From positions 51,221,172-51,285,171 of the forward strand of contig NC_058339.1 in NCBI RefSeq assembly GCF_905475395.1: a stretch of 64,000 nt of DNA. Reading direction: 5' to 3'. The position numbers and the translations under genes were made by a program. Source of the stretch: Chrysoperla carnea. Its lineage: Eukaryota; Arthropoda; Insecta; Neuroptera; Chrysopidae. The stretch's first letter is position 1; each line of letters opens with the position of its first letter. Shown piece by piece: positions 38,701-51,219 of this stretch. Under the pieces are notes generated by a model, which worked only from the letters and a program-made list of their open reading frames with translations, was not told the origin of the DNA and did no database searches.

Positions 38701-40639
38701 CACGAAATGGACATATATCTGAATTAACAAAGACATTTTTAATAAAATGTTCCATTTCGTTTGGACCAATAGAATAAGCTGAATTAAAGAAAAGAATTCG
38801 ATTTAAAACATAGACTAACTTTTTAGCTAATCATTGATTAATAAGCTTTAATAAGAGAAATGAATTTAAATGCATAAATTTTTGACAAAGGCATAATATG
38901 TGAAAAACTTCTATAAAGATATGTAAATTATATTTGCGCAATATTTGTTTTCCTCAATATTTGTGAATTCATATTTATTTCTCAGATGATAGCTTACATC
39001 TTGTTGTAACACTTTTTGTATTACAAGTTTTAGTCCAAAACATTTGAACCTTTTACCACAAACTAGAGTTATGCTGTCTAGAAATTCAATTAATCATATT
39101 TGTTGTGATTGTTTACAGGATTGTGAAACGTTGCTTCCAGCAGATCTTGTTTTTAAGCTCGGACAAGGTTTACTTTTAATGTGAAAAATATAAATTAGTC
39201 AAGAGTTTTATTATTATTATGATCATGGGCCTATGCAATTGGGCTGCTTATCTCATGGAAAAACTTTCTCTGCAAGAAAAAGCTAACATTTTTTAACATT
39301 CTCATTTGTTTTTAAATAAGCGATCCACTTACACAAGTCCATGATATTAATTGCATTGTCGTCTCACTTGTAAGTGCCGTTTCATTAGTGAAATTTTAAC
39401 AATGATATTTATTTAGATCAATAAATTCATGTAAACAATTTATTAGAAAAATTGCATCCATTTTTCATATAAAAATTTTCTAACTCTTTATTAAATATAA
39501 ATAACATTTTTGTGACTAATTATATAAAGTGTATGAATTTTTGTTGTTTTGTTAATATTAAAAAGAAAAAAGTTTATAATAAATATATACAAAATTTTTC
39601 TTTTGTTAATTATGTAGTCTATTTATTAGAAATTTTTTATTTTAAGATGAATATTACTAATATTTTGGCGTTTAATTTTTTTTTAATTCACTCACTGAAT
39701 TACTATGCCAGAAGTAACCAACAAATAAATAATATCGCTACATATAAAAATAATTTTGAAAGATACAATTCTTCTTCATGCTGAGCAGTTCCTCGATGAG
39801 CTTTAAAAAATAAAAGTTGTTATTATTATTAAAATAATCGTGGCATTTTTCGACGTATATGAAAATTTTACAATTTAGAGTTCAGGCAGTTTGATATTGA
39901 TCGTATACAATATATCGTTCACTCAAATAAGTAAAAAAAAATTTTAACGTTAATAATACATATGATATTATTTTTGGGATTAAGAACAATCAATTAAATG
40001 ATGCAGTGATTATATCTAAGGTCTTTTTAAAGTACAAATAAAACCTTGATAAGTTTATTAAATTAAACACGCGATTAATAATATATATTAGCGGATTAAC
40101 CTTGACGTTAATTATTGCAGTACTTTGCAAAGTTTTTAATATTGTAACAATATTTTTAAGCGATTGTTGTAAACTTATGGCTATTACAAAGCTTAGGCAA
40201 TATTTACTTTTAATTAAAAAAAAAAAGGTCCATGACCTTTTAAGACTCCATAATTTTCCACGTCACATACTAATTTGTTTGACTTTCAAGGTCTTATGAG
40301 TTTGCATAATATTTCATACAAACGTTTGAATAAAGCAATAACCTTTTCCAATTTCATCAAACATTTTCAACAAGAAATACATGCTAACATGTGTAATAAA
40401 AAAACAGTTATGTACGTAAACAATGAATCCAGCCTTCACATTAGGTTTTGGTCACTTATTACTGCCACGAAAAATTACAGCTGTTATTTAGATAACTTAA
40501 CATCCTAGCGTTTTATTTATAGACTTAAATCACACTGAAGAAGGTATCCTTAATTATTTTGGATTTTTATAAGTCTATGTTTTTTAAGTTCAACTTATCT
40601 TACTTGTATCCGTGTGATTTTATTTCAAGACTAGGCAAA
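35717..40639. other. AT-rich DNA downstream of SELENOM; probably includes the RNF185 last intron
   Basis: The missing last exon of the RNF185 gene should lie here or beyond, but I could not identify it. A short plus-strand segment at 39120-39182, GATTGTGAAACG onward, follows a good acceptor (TTGTTTACAG) and is open for about 20 codons in two frames; it may be a stray exon or chance. Nothing else is recognised. Confidence 0.4.
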
Positions 40640-41190
40640 CAATTTACAATTTACTGTCCAGCTCTTTCCATGAGGTAGACTTACTTGAGCCAACCTTTCT
40701 TTCATGAAGCTTATAAGAAGGAGAACGATCGCTATAGAAAATATTGTCCCCGAAATATGGATAAAATAAGTGAGGCGCTGCGACCGCTAAGTAGTATCAA
40801 TAAAAGCGGGTTGTTGTGCGCTAATTTGAAATGATATATCAATTTGTACATTATGCTAACAACAGCAGCTAACTTCACAGATACTACTTCTTGATGACAG
40901 CGCGGCTGGTGGCTTAAAAATGAATTATAAATTCTACAAATTTTCAGGGACAGGTGCGCTAATGATTTAGTACATAGCGATCTTTCTCCTTCTTTATAAC
41001 CTTCATGCTTTCTTTGAAGACCTATCACAACCTTAAACCCGTTCACGTAAAAGCACTTCTGCTGTTCTTAAACATCTCCAAATGGTTCATGACATAGTAG
41101 TCAAGGATGAGCCAATCCTTTTTCGGTATTACAACGGACCCTTTTTTCTACGTGTGTTCCACCCCTGGATAGCCACTCTAACCTTTCTAT
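40640..41190 (+). mobile_element. LINE 3' end (same family as at 1.9 kb), interrupted by a MITE
   Basis: Plus-strand sense copy. It shares TGAGGTAGACTTACTTGAGC-type sequence with the 1.9 kb copy, then (after the insertion) CTCCAAATGGTTCATG, GAGCCAATCCTTTTTCGGTA, CAACGGACCC and CCACTCTAACCT. Only the last 200-250 bp of the element remain, with no reverse transcriptase. The frame is broken. Confidence 0.8.
40703..41007. mobile_element. hAT-like MITE inserted in the LINE
   Basis: 305 bp with inverted ends CATGAAGCTTATAAGAAGGA and (complement of the right end) CATGAAGGTTATAAAGAAGG, continuing to GATCGCTAT on both sides. It is flanked by a perfect 8-bp duplication CTTTCTTT at 40695-40702 and 41008-41015. 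Removing it restores the LINE sequence seen in the other copy. Eight-base duplications are typical of hAT transposons. No open frame, so non-autonomous. Confidence 0.85.
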
Positions 41191-41559
41191 TTGTTTAAAT
41201 GAAAATACGGAATGTGCGTTAATCCATTGAAATTTACAGTATCGTCCTCATATGTTATGTGGTATAATGGATTAAGATGGGCAAAGCTATTAAAAGTATC
41301 ATGTATGAGGGACTTTGACTTAATTAAAGTACATAAAATTTGTTTTCATAATAAAAATATGTAATTATATACTAAGTTACATTCACCATTGCAAATATTT
41401 GATTTAGAAATCAGTTATGCATATCATGATCACGGAAACATGCATGAATGGAAAACTCAATTGTAGTATAAAAAAAATCTGTATTTTAAGAGATTTTTCA
41501 AAATTCTTCATCTGATTCCTAATGGGTAATTTTGTGTAAAATATTTTAAAATAACATAC
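41191..41559. other. Downstream flank of RNF185 exon 2
   Basis: A minus-strand frame here ends in a hydrophobic run (IFFILQLSFPFMHVSVIMIC), but it is out of phase with exon 2 for any acceptor I could see and would need a 41-nt intron. I do not accept it as the missing transmembrane exon. Confidence 0.4.
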
Positions 41560-43093
41560 CTGCTGTTGGTCTAGGCTCATTAAAATTAAACATAGTAAAA
41601 AATCCAAACGGAAATGCACCAATTCCAAATGACAAATGAAAACCATCACCAAAACCAAAACCAGGAAATCCAGTACCCGGTTCTGGTTCAGTACGCTGAC
41701 CAGCCGGCCTTGGTGGTACCTTTTCTCTGGGATCCTCTTGTTTTGAACTTCCTCTACCATACAATGGCACAACCTTTTCTTTGCTTATCGCTGCTTTACA
41801 TACAGGACACAATTGACGATTTGGTTGTGTTTCTAACCATTGATGTAAACAAGGCCAACTATAAGAAAAGTTTAACAATATTTCCTTAATATTTCTCTAC
41901 TCACGAAGTAAATCCCTATAAAAGTAATAGGCGCTCATCAACATATGCAGTGTAGGGTCTAATTTTAAGGAGAAAAATTAAAAACAAAAATTCGGTTATA
42001 AAGATAAGAAATTTCTAAAATGTATCTACAAAATAGAGACAAAAAATCTTTTCAAGCATTCAATCTTTGATTATTTTTGGAGATATAATTTTATATTATT
42101 TATTGTTTGAATAAAAGTATCTATTGTTAAGAAAAAAAGCTGAAAAATACGTTTCCCTAAATCTGAATACTTTATAAAGAAAATGAACATTTGGATGCAC
42201 TTGAACCACAGATCTTGAGTAATTCGAGTTAAAGCTTTCTTCTGCAATTATTATATTTTATAATAAATCCGTTTAAAATAATCTATTTTTGCAAAAAAAG
42301 TTCTGAAAACATCACAGAACCCTCGAAGCTAGAGGGCCCGTAGTTGTGTCTGAGCACCCGTATTTGATTTTGCGGTATGCGGTATATAAAAAAGCCAAGC
42401 TATTCAAAATCAAAAAGCTTCCTTATTGTCCATGGTTCAACTCTTTCTTGCTCAATTTTTTATTCTCCGAACTCCGGAATTTTTTAAATAGTTATTATTA
42501 ACCAAATCTACTCACATTCAAATAACAAACTAGATGAAAATTAATAGTAACATTTTCAATATATATTAAAATTTTATCTACGCATCGATTCTTCTCACCC
42601 AAGACATTGTAATTCAATATTATAATAAAATAGAATTTGCAAAAGTTGCAAAACATTACTAGTTAATAAACTCCAGGTGTATTAAACAACTTTAAAATAT
42701 TTTATGCGATTAAATCTTTTTCTAACAAAAATTATTCAATACAATTTTTTTTCTTAAAGATTTCCGGTCTTCTCAAAACGATTTTCCAAAAAAGATCGAT
42801 TCGATCGAAATTTACAAAAAATCTTATTAACAGTTTTTGTTATTAATAAAAACAATTTTTGGGATTAAATGATAATAAATTTGCTATAAACTTGAAAAAA
42901 TAAAATTTACGGAAAATTTTTTGAAAAATTACCAAAATAAATGGCCACACATACTAACAACTGCATCTCGGGCAGTATCTAAACAAATATTACATTCAAA
43001 AGTTCGATCATCTTTTTTCTCTTCTTCGCTGCTACCAGCTGTCCCTCCAGCTCCTTCATTTTCCTTCGCTTTTGTATCATTCGTGGTTGACAT
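41560..43093 (-). CDS. RNF185: RNF185/RNF5-type RING E3 ubiquitin ligase, last exon not located
   Basis: Exons 42933-43093 and 41560-41858 join in phase to about 153 residues. After an acidic, disordered N-terminus (residues 1-31) comes a C3HC4 RING at about 34-76: [20 protein letters not shown], then [10 protein letters not shown] and [27 protein letters not shown] and the hydrophobic [16 protein letters not shown] (first membrane segment) follow, as in RNF185 and RNF5. FGFGDG before it favours RNF185. Family role: ER-membrane ligase for ER-associated degradation. Exon 2 ends at a good donor (GCAG|GTATGT) in phase 1, so the final exon, which in relatives encodes the second membrane helix, lies downstream (lower coordinates). 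Reading through the donor adds only GMLF before a stop. Confidence 0.9.
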
Positions 43094-45660
43094 TATTAAA
43101 CGCAATGCTTATTATTCTAGACTAACATAGAACAAAAAAATGAAACAGAATAAATAGTTTTATTATCATGAACAAACAAATAAAAAAAACAATACAAAAT
43201 ATAATTTTTTAATTATTGCATAATTTTTTGTTCCAATTGAAATGATTTACAAAAAAATAATTTCAAAATATTAACAATTTTGCAACAAAGTTTCTAGTTC
43301 ATCTAATTATATTGACAGGCAACATTTTTAATATGAACTTGAAATTAAAAATATGTCATCCTGTCAAGTGAATTTTTATTTAATAATTGATAATAGAAAT
43401 TTAATTCGATAAAAAGACATACATACTTAACTAGTAATCAAATAATTATCAACTTTATCTTTATTAATTATGATTTTTTTCTGAATATAAAAAAAAAAAG
43501 AACAAAATTTTTTTCAACACATACGTTAAGTTAATAACACACAACGAATTGATGAACCTATGAATTTTTTTTTGTTATCAACTTAATTCCACATGAAATT
43601 TTGGTGACTTTGGTCAATGTAATGCAATTATTAATTAACTATTTGATTTCTGTAAATATTGTTATGGAATACTTAAAATTTATGAATGACAACACATTTT
43701 AATACTTAATAATTTTATTAAAACACTGACGTATGTGAATAATAAATCAAGTATAAGGTGATCAGTAACATACTGCACTCTGGTGATAGTTCTTCTGAAC
43801 TATTTAGAAGTATTATTATGTGGTTTGAATTTAAAACATACAGGGTCTTATTTTTTGTAAAAATTTATTCATAATCGAATTAATTTCCTTAACAAAATCA
43901 ATGTTACAAGCTTGGAATTAATTAACGAAAATATCCGAGTCTGTAGAATCGAAATCTTAATTTCAAAAGGAATTGTCAAAAATTGTTTACACTCATTTCA
44001 ACAATGCTGCTTACAATGCAAAATGATTATCTCTCTAATAATGCGTTCCCAAAAACAGGGAAACACTATTTGTCTTTAACATACACGGGATAGTTATATT
44101 ATTTAAACTATTAATTTTTTCTTACGTTTTAATAGAACTTCGAAAACTAATACAGTAGCGCTTTTCAGTAATGGTTTTTGTTTATTTTATAAAGAATAAA
44201 TTTCTAATTTAAACATTTCCTCTATCTCTTAATATTTATGAACATGAGCTGGATTTTTAACGATCCTAAAAGTCTCGATCAAGTTGAAGTCTTTGTAAAA
44301 TATGTCCCTTTCCAAATAGAACAAGTTTTACTCAGGTCATTTTTCTTGAAAATGCTTGTTGAAGGAAAAATTAGCTGCGGAAATTAAAATAGGAGACCCT
44401 GTATATAAAATCGTTTTTGTATTTTAGTCAATAAATTTAATTTGTCTAGCCAAGTGTGACCAGGAAGATTTATATGTAATAATATTTGACGTATTGCAGA
44501 AATTATGCAAAATAGAGAACAATTATAATTATAATAGGAAAGTAGGTAGTCATACAATAAGATTCCAATAATTGCATGAAGATTTTTCATTTTTTAATAA
44601 GCTTTAATTAGATAATTATATCCAGTGTGATATACAGTGTAATATACCGGATGGGTCATTTTAATCTATAATAGCTCGTTTTGTAGGTAACCAATCAAAA
44701 AATAACTTGGGCAAAAGTTGTAGAGTTTGTTGGGAAACATCAAGTTCTGACTTCAGATTGAAATTCTTCGGGATTATTTAATAGCCAATTAAAATCCTAA
44801 ACGGTAAGAGATACAATAATACTCTAAATTAGAAAGTTGATCATCATAAAAAACTAATAATTTTTGTTTAAGACATTTTTTCGAACAACGTTAGTTTTCG
44901 GAGGTTTTATTCACACGCTAATGCGTATACACAGACATCAACCAAAAAGTGGTCGTATAATACATTGTCCTGACCATGAAACGTCAAAGTGTGTTAAAAT
45001 TTTGATTTTCGGATTGTTTACAAGCGGTTTCCTATATTGGGAAAGTAAAAATATCCTATGAACTGTATGCAATTTTGATATTCATTGAAAACTATGCTGC
45101 TATATTGTTAATATCATCACAGCTAGTATCGCTATTCGCTCCGTGCATGTATATTATTTTAGGGAGTAACCATAGCAAAAAGTATGGATGGACATTTAAG
45201 TCTATGAATTGTATATATGTTTTACATTGAAAATTTAATACTATTTTGTAACAAATTTAAGTAATTATGTTCTCTTGTTTTTACAATTTCTAATGCAACA
45301 AATTTAATTAATTATTATTTTTTAATAATTTATTTTGACATTTACTATACCATTTACATGTGAACAATTGCAAGTTGGTCCTATTTAAAAAAATAAAATG
45401 CATGATTTATTGTAAATTTTATAAGATAACCACTACGATCACCTCTACTCTAAGCTCAGCCTTTAGGAATAAGAGTTTATTCACTTGAAAACAAACCTTT
45501 AGAAATAACAGTCTCTTAGCAATAATATTTATATTAAATCAATAAATATACAACAATCAAATAATCAGAGTTTTCAAACATATCAGAGACTATTTTAACA
45601 ATAATATATTCTCTGAACATATCCTTTTTTTGTGAATGAATAAAAAAAATAACCATCGGC
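43094..45660. other. Divergent intergenic region between RNF185 and DNAI4
   Basis: AT-rich. A repeat-like block at about 44640-44930 starts ATACCGGATGGGTCATT and contains TTGTTTAAGACATTTTTTCG, a string close to one in repeat family A (27220-27245). No gene seen. Confidence 0.4.
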
Positions 45661-48331
45661 ATGCCATATTCAAAATTAAGTTTAGGCTCAAAACGAGCCT
45701 CTTCGGTAACATTTGGAATTACACATGCGAAACGTTTTCCAGTTTCTGTTAAAACAATTGTTTTACCTGAACGTATGACATATCGAATACTATTAGATGG
45801 AGTTGATGTAACGCCAAAATTTTTGACACCACCATCGGTACAATCCGAAGAACATGAAGTAGCCACTCATGATATGGCAAAAATTAGTGAAAATACATTT
45901 AGTGCACAACAATCAGCCTTTCATACACAGTTGCATTATCAAACGGTACGTGCTGAGCATAATTTTTTATCACAGCATGGTACGGCAATTACAATTACAG
46001 GTAGGGGTGAATTTTAATAGTAAAAGATCCGGCATTAGATAAAAATTTCCTCATTTGTTAATTGATGAAAATAGCATTCAATAGGTTTATTACAATACTA
46101 ATTAAAAAAAAGAGTTTATCTTTATAATTTATAGCTCAAGTGTTATACTGATGTATAAGCTATATTATTGCCAAGTTTTATTCAAATCAATTCTGTAGTT
46201 TTTGCATGATAGCGTATCAAACAAACAAACATCCATACTTTCACATTTATAATATACAAGGAGAAACAATTTAGAAAATGTAATAGCCTGACGTTATTAA
46301 TACTAATTAATTAATTAATAATCAATTTTATAATTTTGTTGTTAATATAAAATTATAATTTTGTTAATGTTAAAAAAATTTCACACAAATATGATTTCAT
46401 TTATTAACAGATCATACTTAATTACAGGGGCAACAAGCCATATAGATTTACAAGAAGCACCTTTTCATGCATATGCAAGCGAAGAGGATATTGTCAATCA
46501 ATATTCAAAAACATCTTTAAATTTACCACCATTAGTTATTAATGAAAGTTTACCACAAAAAATTAATTTAACTTTAACTGAAACACCGATTATATATTTA
46601 TTTGAGTTAACAAGTACCATCGAACCAACTGGAACACCAGAGAGTAAAGATGTCTCACGTGATAATGAATTGTATGACTTTATCACCAAAGGTAAAGGAC
46701 GCAATCGGAAAGTAGTGAATGCAGAATCCCAAACAAGTGTTATAATTGTAAAAACTCGATCTACAAATATCATTCGTTCAAAACAAATGCATAGTGATGC
46801 TTTTGCCTCTGGTTGGGATATGTTAGATTCCAGAAAAGTGATACCAGTAAAAGAAGTAGACGAAATTGTACAAATAGATCCAATTGCCGAAGAACAGAGA
46901 TTAAAAGATATGTTGAATGATGTACCAATAATAACTAATGACTACGAAACACAAATGAGACGTATACATGCTTTACAATCATTTAAAATTGCTACTATGA
47001 TTATGGAACGAATATTGGATGCGAATATTTTCAAAAAAGAACAAACACGAATTCGAGGTCTTTTTCCACCGAATCCATTTGAGGAAGAAATTGAATTTAA
47101 ATATCGATTAGATTTACTTTGGGTATTCACAAACGATCATGTACTCAATCGACCAATTTGCATGATTGTTTTAAACCCAAAAAATGAAGATATTATCGCT
47201 GTTGGATATGGAAAATTTCTTTTTAAGGAAGGTAAAAAAGGTGCCGTTTGTATATGGAATATAAAAAATCCATCACAACCAGAACGTTTTTATAAATTTT
47301 CAGTACCAGTAACGGCTGTTGCTTTTGGTAAAAGTAATCCGAATTTATTAACTGTTAGTTTTTATGATGGTACGCTGAAAGTAATCGATATTACTCACAT
47401 TGATGTAAAGTTAGTTGCTTATACTACTAGATACACATCTAATTCAGTTGGACCGATTTTGTATGTAGATTGGGTTCAAATTGGTGAATCGATAAATGAT
47501 GAACGTATTATGTCCGTGGACGAATGTGGTCGAGTAACATTGTACCGTATAGGTTCTACACAAGAGTTAACTGGGATTTGTATAATGCATGTTAATCGTT
47601 TAGAGGGAAAACTTAAAGGTATATCACAACTTAAGCCTTGTACGCAATATCCAATACCAATATCTGTATATGCAGCAGTCGAATGTTTTACGGATGTACC
47701 CTACGATCCAGCATTGTATATGGTTGGAACCAATATGGGAACAGTGCATAAATGTTCAAAATACTTTTTAAATCAACATATTGACGTATTTTTAGCTCAT
47801 AATGGTCCCGTATACCAAATAAAATACTCACCATTTTGTGATCGAATCTTTTTAACATGTGGTGCCGATTCAGCAATTAGATTATGGTCGGATAATGTGT
47901 ATGAACCATTAGTTACACTAACTGTCCCTTTTTTCCCAATACAAATGGCATGTTGGAATCCATGTCATAGCACGATCATTGCCGGAGTTGCCGAATCATC
48001 TGTTTATATTTGGGATATACGAAAAAAAACATATTTACCAGCAAGTGTTACACCATCTCCAAGTTCAGCTCGTCTAACTACTATAGCGTTTACAACAACT
48101 GGTCGTAATGTAATGATTGGGGATGCAGAAGGGAAAATTCACTTGTTCACTTTAGAGAATGTACCATTCCCACCTTTCTATCAGAGTGATGTGTTGATAC
48201 ATTGTATTAAAATGGCGCTTGTCACACGGCCAGATGTAATACGATTATTAAAGAAAAAATGGACAGAGTTTGAGAAAATGATTGCATTGTATGATGATAA
48301 GGGTAAAATGGGTGGTGTTGTCTTTGATTAA
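45661..48331 (+). CDS. DNAI4: DNAI4/WDR78, axonemal dynein intermediate chain
   Basis: Exons 45661-46000 and 46428-48331 (427-nt intron, G|GTAGGG..TTACAG) give 747 aa (human 848). This is the IC138-type intermediate chain of the two-headed inner arm dynein f/I1, which controls axonemal bending. The N-terminus has LLDGVDVTP at about 44-52, matching the DxxGKDVTP motif of WDR78. Next come TETPIIYLFEL and a long charged region. From about residue 345 a WD40 propeller follows, with IIAVGYGKFLFKEGKKGAV, WNIKNPSQPERFYKF and PNLLTVSFYDGT, each aligning with human WDR78 as I recall it, and later HNGPVYQIKYSPF, IRLWSD and VYIWDIRK. WDR63/DNAI3 fits less well. The first ATG has an upstream in-frame stop. 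AATAAA is at 48409-48414. In an insect, expression is expected mainly in sperm or sensory cilia (inference). Confidence 0.93.
46130..46265 (+). repeat. Repeat 3'-end fragment in the DNAI4 intron
   Basis: Contains AAGTTTTATTCAAATCAATT, GCATGATAGCGT and CAAACAAACAAACATCCATA, a string typical of 3' ends of insect non-LTR elements. Too short to classify. Confidence 0.45.
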
Positions 48332-48570
48332 TTTGTTTTATTTTTATAACTAATTTTAATCAAGAGCCATTAACTTTTTGTATTTTTATAAAATTTTGTT
48401 TGTATTAAAATAAAAAACGTTAAAGTAGGTAAGTAATAAGTAAATACTTTTTTTCACCCTGAATCTATTGTGGAATTTGCATATTCTTCAAATATATACT
48501 GAATGATAAGTATAGTACTCGTTTTTTAATACATAATGTGAATTTGAACTGTTGCTTGTATTTCAAGATA

Positions 48571-48785
48571 CAGTAGAACTCCAATTATCCGAACTCCGAC
48601 TATCCGAATCGCCGATTATCCGAATCACTTTCAGAAAAAAATTTGTCCAAAAAAAGTCTAAGTGCGCTATTATTCTTCCCCCCGCGAAGAATGGCAATTT
48701 TTTTTTAAAAACTCCGATTATCCGAATATTTGATTATCCGAATGGGTCCCGGTCCCCATTAATTCGGATAATTGGAGTTCTACTG
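48571..48785. mobile_element. pogo/Tigger-like MITE
   Basis: 215 bp. Inverted ends CAGTAGAACTCCAATTATCC and (complement of right end) CAGTAGAACTCCAATTATCC, flanked by TA at 48569-48570 and 48786-48787. TTATCCGAA repeats several times inside both halves. TA duplication and CAGTAGAAC..TTATCCG ends are typical of pogo/Tigger elements. No transposase. Confidence 0.85.
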
Positions 48786-48787
48786 TA

Positions 48788-49190
48788 ACAGTATAATCAG
48801 CAATTATACCCTGTAAAAATATGTGTATTAGAGACTAAATGACCCTTACCTGAGGAACTCCAGGTGGTATCGGAAAATATGTTAATCGTCATTTACAAGA
48901 ATTTTCTTTAAATTAAAGCAGGGTGTACACTATCTTTATTTGATGCAAACTCTGTGCCATTAAAAACGCATCAGTTCAGTGTCTAAATTCAACAATCCTA
49001 TACTCCAGTAAACTCACTTCTTGAACTAAAATTGAATTAGTGTGTTTTTTTTTTATAAAAAATGTCACGAATCCCGTATTAGAGCGTGGCAGAGTTGATA
49101 TTCTCCAGATTTTTACTATTAGCAGGCAGAAGTTAATGGAGGTGAATGCTCTTGAAGGTCAGAGGAACACGTAGAAAAAATAATTTTGGA
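48788..49190. other. Intergenic DNA
   Basis: No gene or repeat recognised. Confidence 0.45.
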
Positions 49191-49194
49191 TATT

Positions 49195-49375
49195 GGTGCG
49201 TTATTTTTGCTCCCACCATATTTATCTTGAATTGTGAACAGATATTTGAATAGTGTTGAGATGTTATAGATTATTATTCAGGTATTGTTAATAGGAATTT
49301 ATTAGAGCTATATGCGAGCGCAACGAACTCCACTGCCGGAGGCTCCAGCCAAGTCAAAAGCCTGGCCACCAGTCT
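49195..49375 (+). repeat. Helitron-like repeat fragment (copy 1)
   Basis: Shares GCTCCCACCATATTTATCT, a TATTTGAATAGTRTTGAG block, TTATTATTCAGGTATTGT and AGGAATTTA with the element at 51220-51548. The 3' hairpin end is missing. Confidence 0.6.
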
Positions 49376-51219
49376 TTTTTTTCACTTGTTAATTATACCT
49401 TTACTCTGGAAGAATTCGTTGGTTCAGTGAAAATCTATCATCAAAATTTTGTTAGGATTTCAACAACATGAAATAGGATGTAAGAAAAAATTGATCTATG
49501 TTATTAAACTTTTTTCTTATACTTAAGTAAGTTGAATGCTTAATATTCTTTGATTATATTAACTGGTGTATAAAACTAATTACCTATACAATATTAGCCG
49601 TTGCGTTGTATTGCTGTATTACTTCTTTGATAAGAATACAAGAACCACAACAAGGAAGGCATAATAATAATATAAATACAAAGAACTTAACACAGTTTGA
49701 TATTGAAAATATTATACCCAATAGGAGAGTATCGTAGTTAGTTTTCAAAGTTGCATATGTGCGACACTTTGCTAACTTGGTGGTGATCGCGACCATGACC
49801 ACTACTACACATATAACAAAAAAAAACAGTCACATGGATAAATCAGATTCTCTATGATGAGAGCTGCCTCCCATTTTATTATAGACTACGATGATGTTGA
49901 TGATAATAATAATACCCGCCAGTCTCCAGTCGTCGTTTACCGCCACTGTTCTTTCTAGTGCACATAGAATAAGCACTAACTGCTAACAATAATAATAATA
50001 ATTACAGTAGCACACGAGGTGGACTTCACCACTTTCTGTAGTGTTTAGAGACGGAGATACGTTCTCTTATTATTGAGTGATTTTTTTTTGTATATCTTTG
50101 TAGTGTTTGTTGATATTTTTTTTTATAAACATATGAAGAGTGGTTATTATTTGATTTGTGTGTTGGCATTATTGCTTTTTTAAGGGTAAAAATGGAAATT
50201 TTATTATGTCTATATTAGAAGGTAAATAGTTTTTAAATAAATAAACCCTTTTTACTGACTTTAGTTTAAATTATTGCTAAAAAGTTTTTTTTTAAATTGT
50301 CACATCAGAGTTAAACATACAATGTTTATCATTTAAGTTTTATGTTTAACTTTTTTTATACCATCGTGACCGTCTTTCAACAAAAGGAAGTGGCTATATG
50401 TAAATAAAGTAAACAAGAGAATATAATAACTATTTAGTATTTGACATTCAAAGTAAATTTGTAAAATTAGATTCAATATCAGTCTCATATCTTTCCCATT
50501 CCATTTCCTTGTTGAATGATTAAAATTATTGAAGAAAGAAAATTTTATTTTGATAATGAGTCAATTATTCGCCGGTTTTGATTAAAATTAAGTTGTCAGT
50601 AATCAAAAGATTGTTTTGGGTAATAAAATGTACCTAAGTATTAAGAAAAGTTGTGTCGGTATTTTCAGAATCGTGTAACTATAATAATTGCGCCAGAATA
50701 CTTTAACTTTTGCTTTCTGAACTGGGCTGAACATAAGTACAATTGTTATCACTGAAAGATTGCTATGCTCATTGATTGATTAAAAAATTCCTTCGGAAAA
50801 TGTTCGCTATATTCCGCCTTTTTCCGTTAGCTATCGCAGCTTTGTAATCAAACTCAAATATTATACTTATTATTTATTTTCAGTTAATTTTGTATGTACT
50901 TGTTTCATGTTCGTTAAGTTTTGGAACTTAAGTCGCTGAAAATTATTAAATGAGTCACTTGTAAAAACTCGAGCTACAACTTTTTTCAACGACAATTACA
51001 TGTACCGTGTAACCATATACTCAAGAATGTAGAATCTAGAAAAACAATATGAAGAAAGGAAAAAGAAATGACATGTTTATGTGCGAAAGCTATATTTATA
51101 AAAGTTTGGTGAATTGCTTAAGTGATAGGAAATTCTATAAAACTTAAAATTTTTAATGCAATAAATGGTGGAAACGCATTTAAATTATGCATTATGTTAC
51201 CTTACTATATATTTATGTA
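49376..51219. other. No assigned gene; possible promoter or leader exon at 49850-50220
   Basis: The part at 49850-50060 is less AT-rich (CCAGTCTCCAGTCGTCG, then TTTACCGCCACTG) and leads to a GTAAAA donor-like site near 50187. An ATG at 50132 opens only 16 codons. It could be a promoter and 5' UTR exon of a plus-strand gene with a very long first intron. A minus-strand frame at 49584-49802 is membrane-like but unrecognised. Confidence 0.25.

Noticed and set aside
41404-41521. Hydrophobic minus-strand frame as the RNF185 last exon
   Set aside because: Exon 2 ends in phase 1; the acceptor at about 41522 then gives an immediate stop, the intron would be only 41 nt, and the residues do not match the family's last helix.
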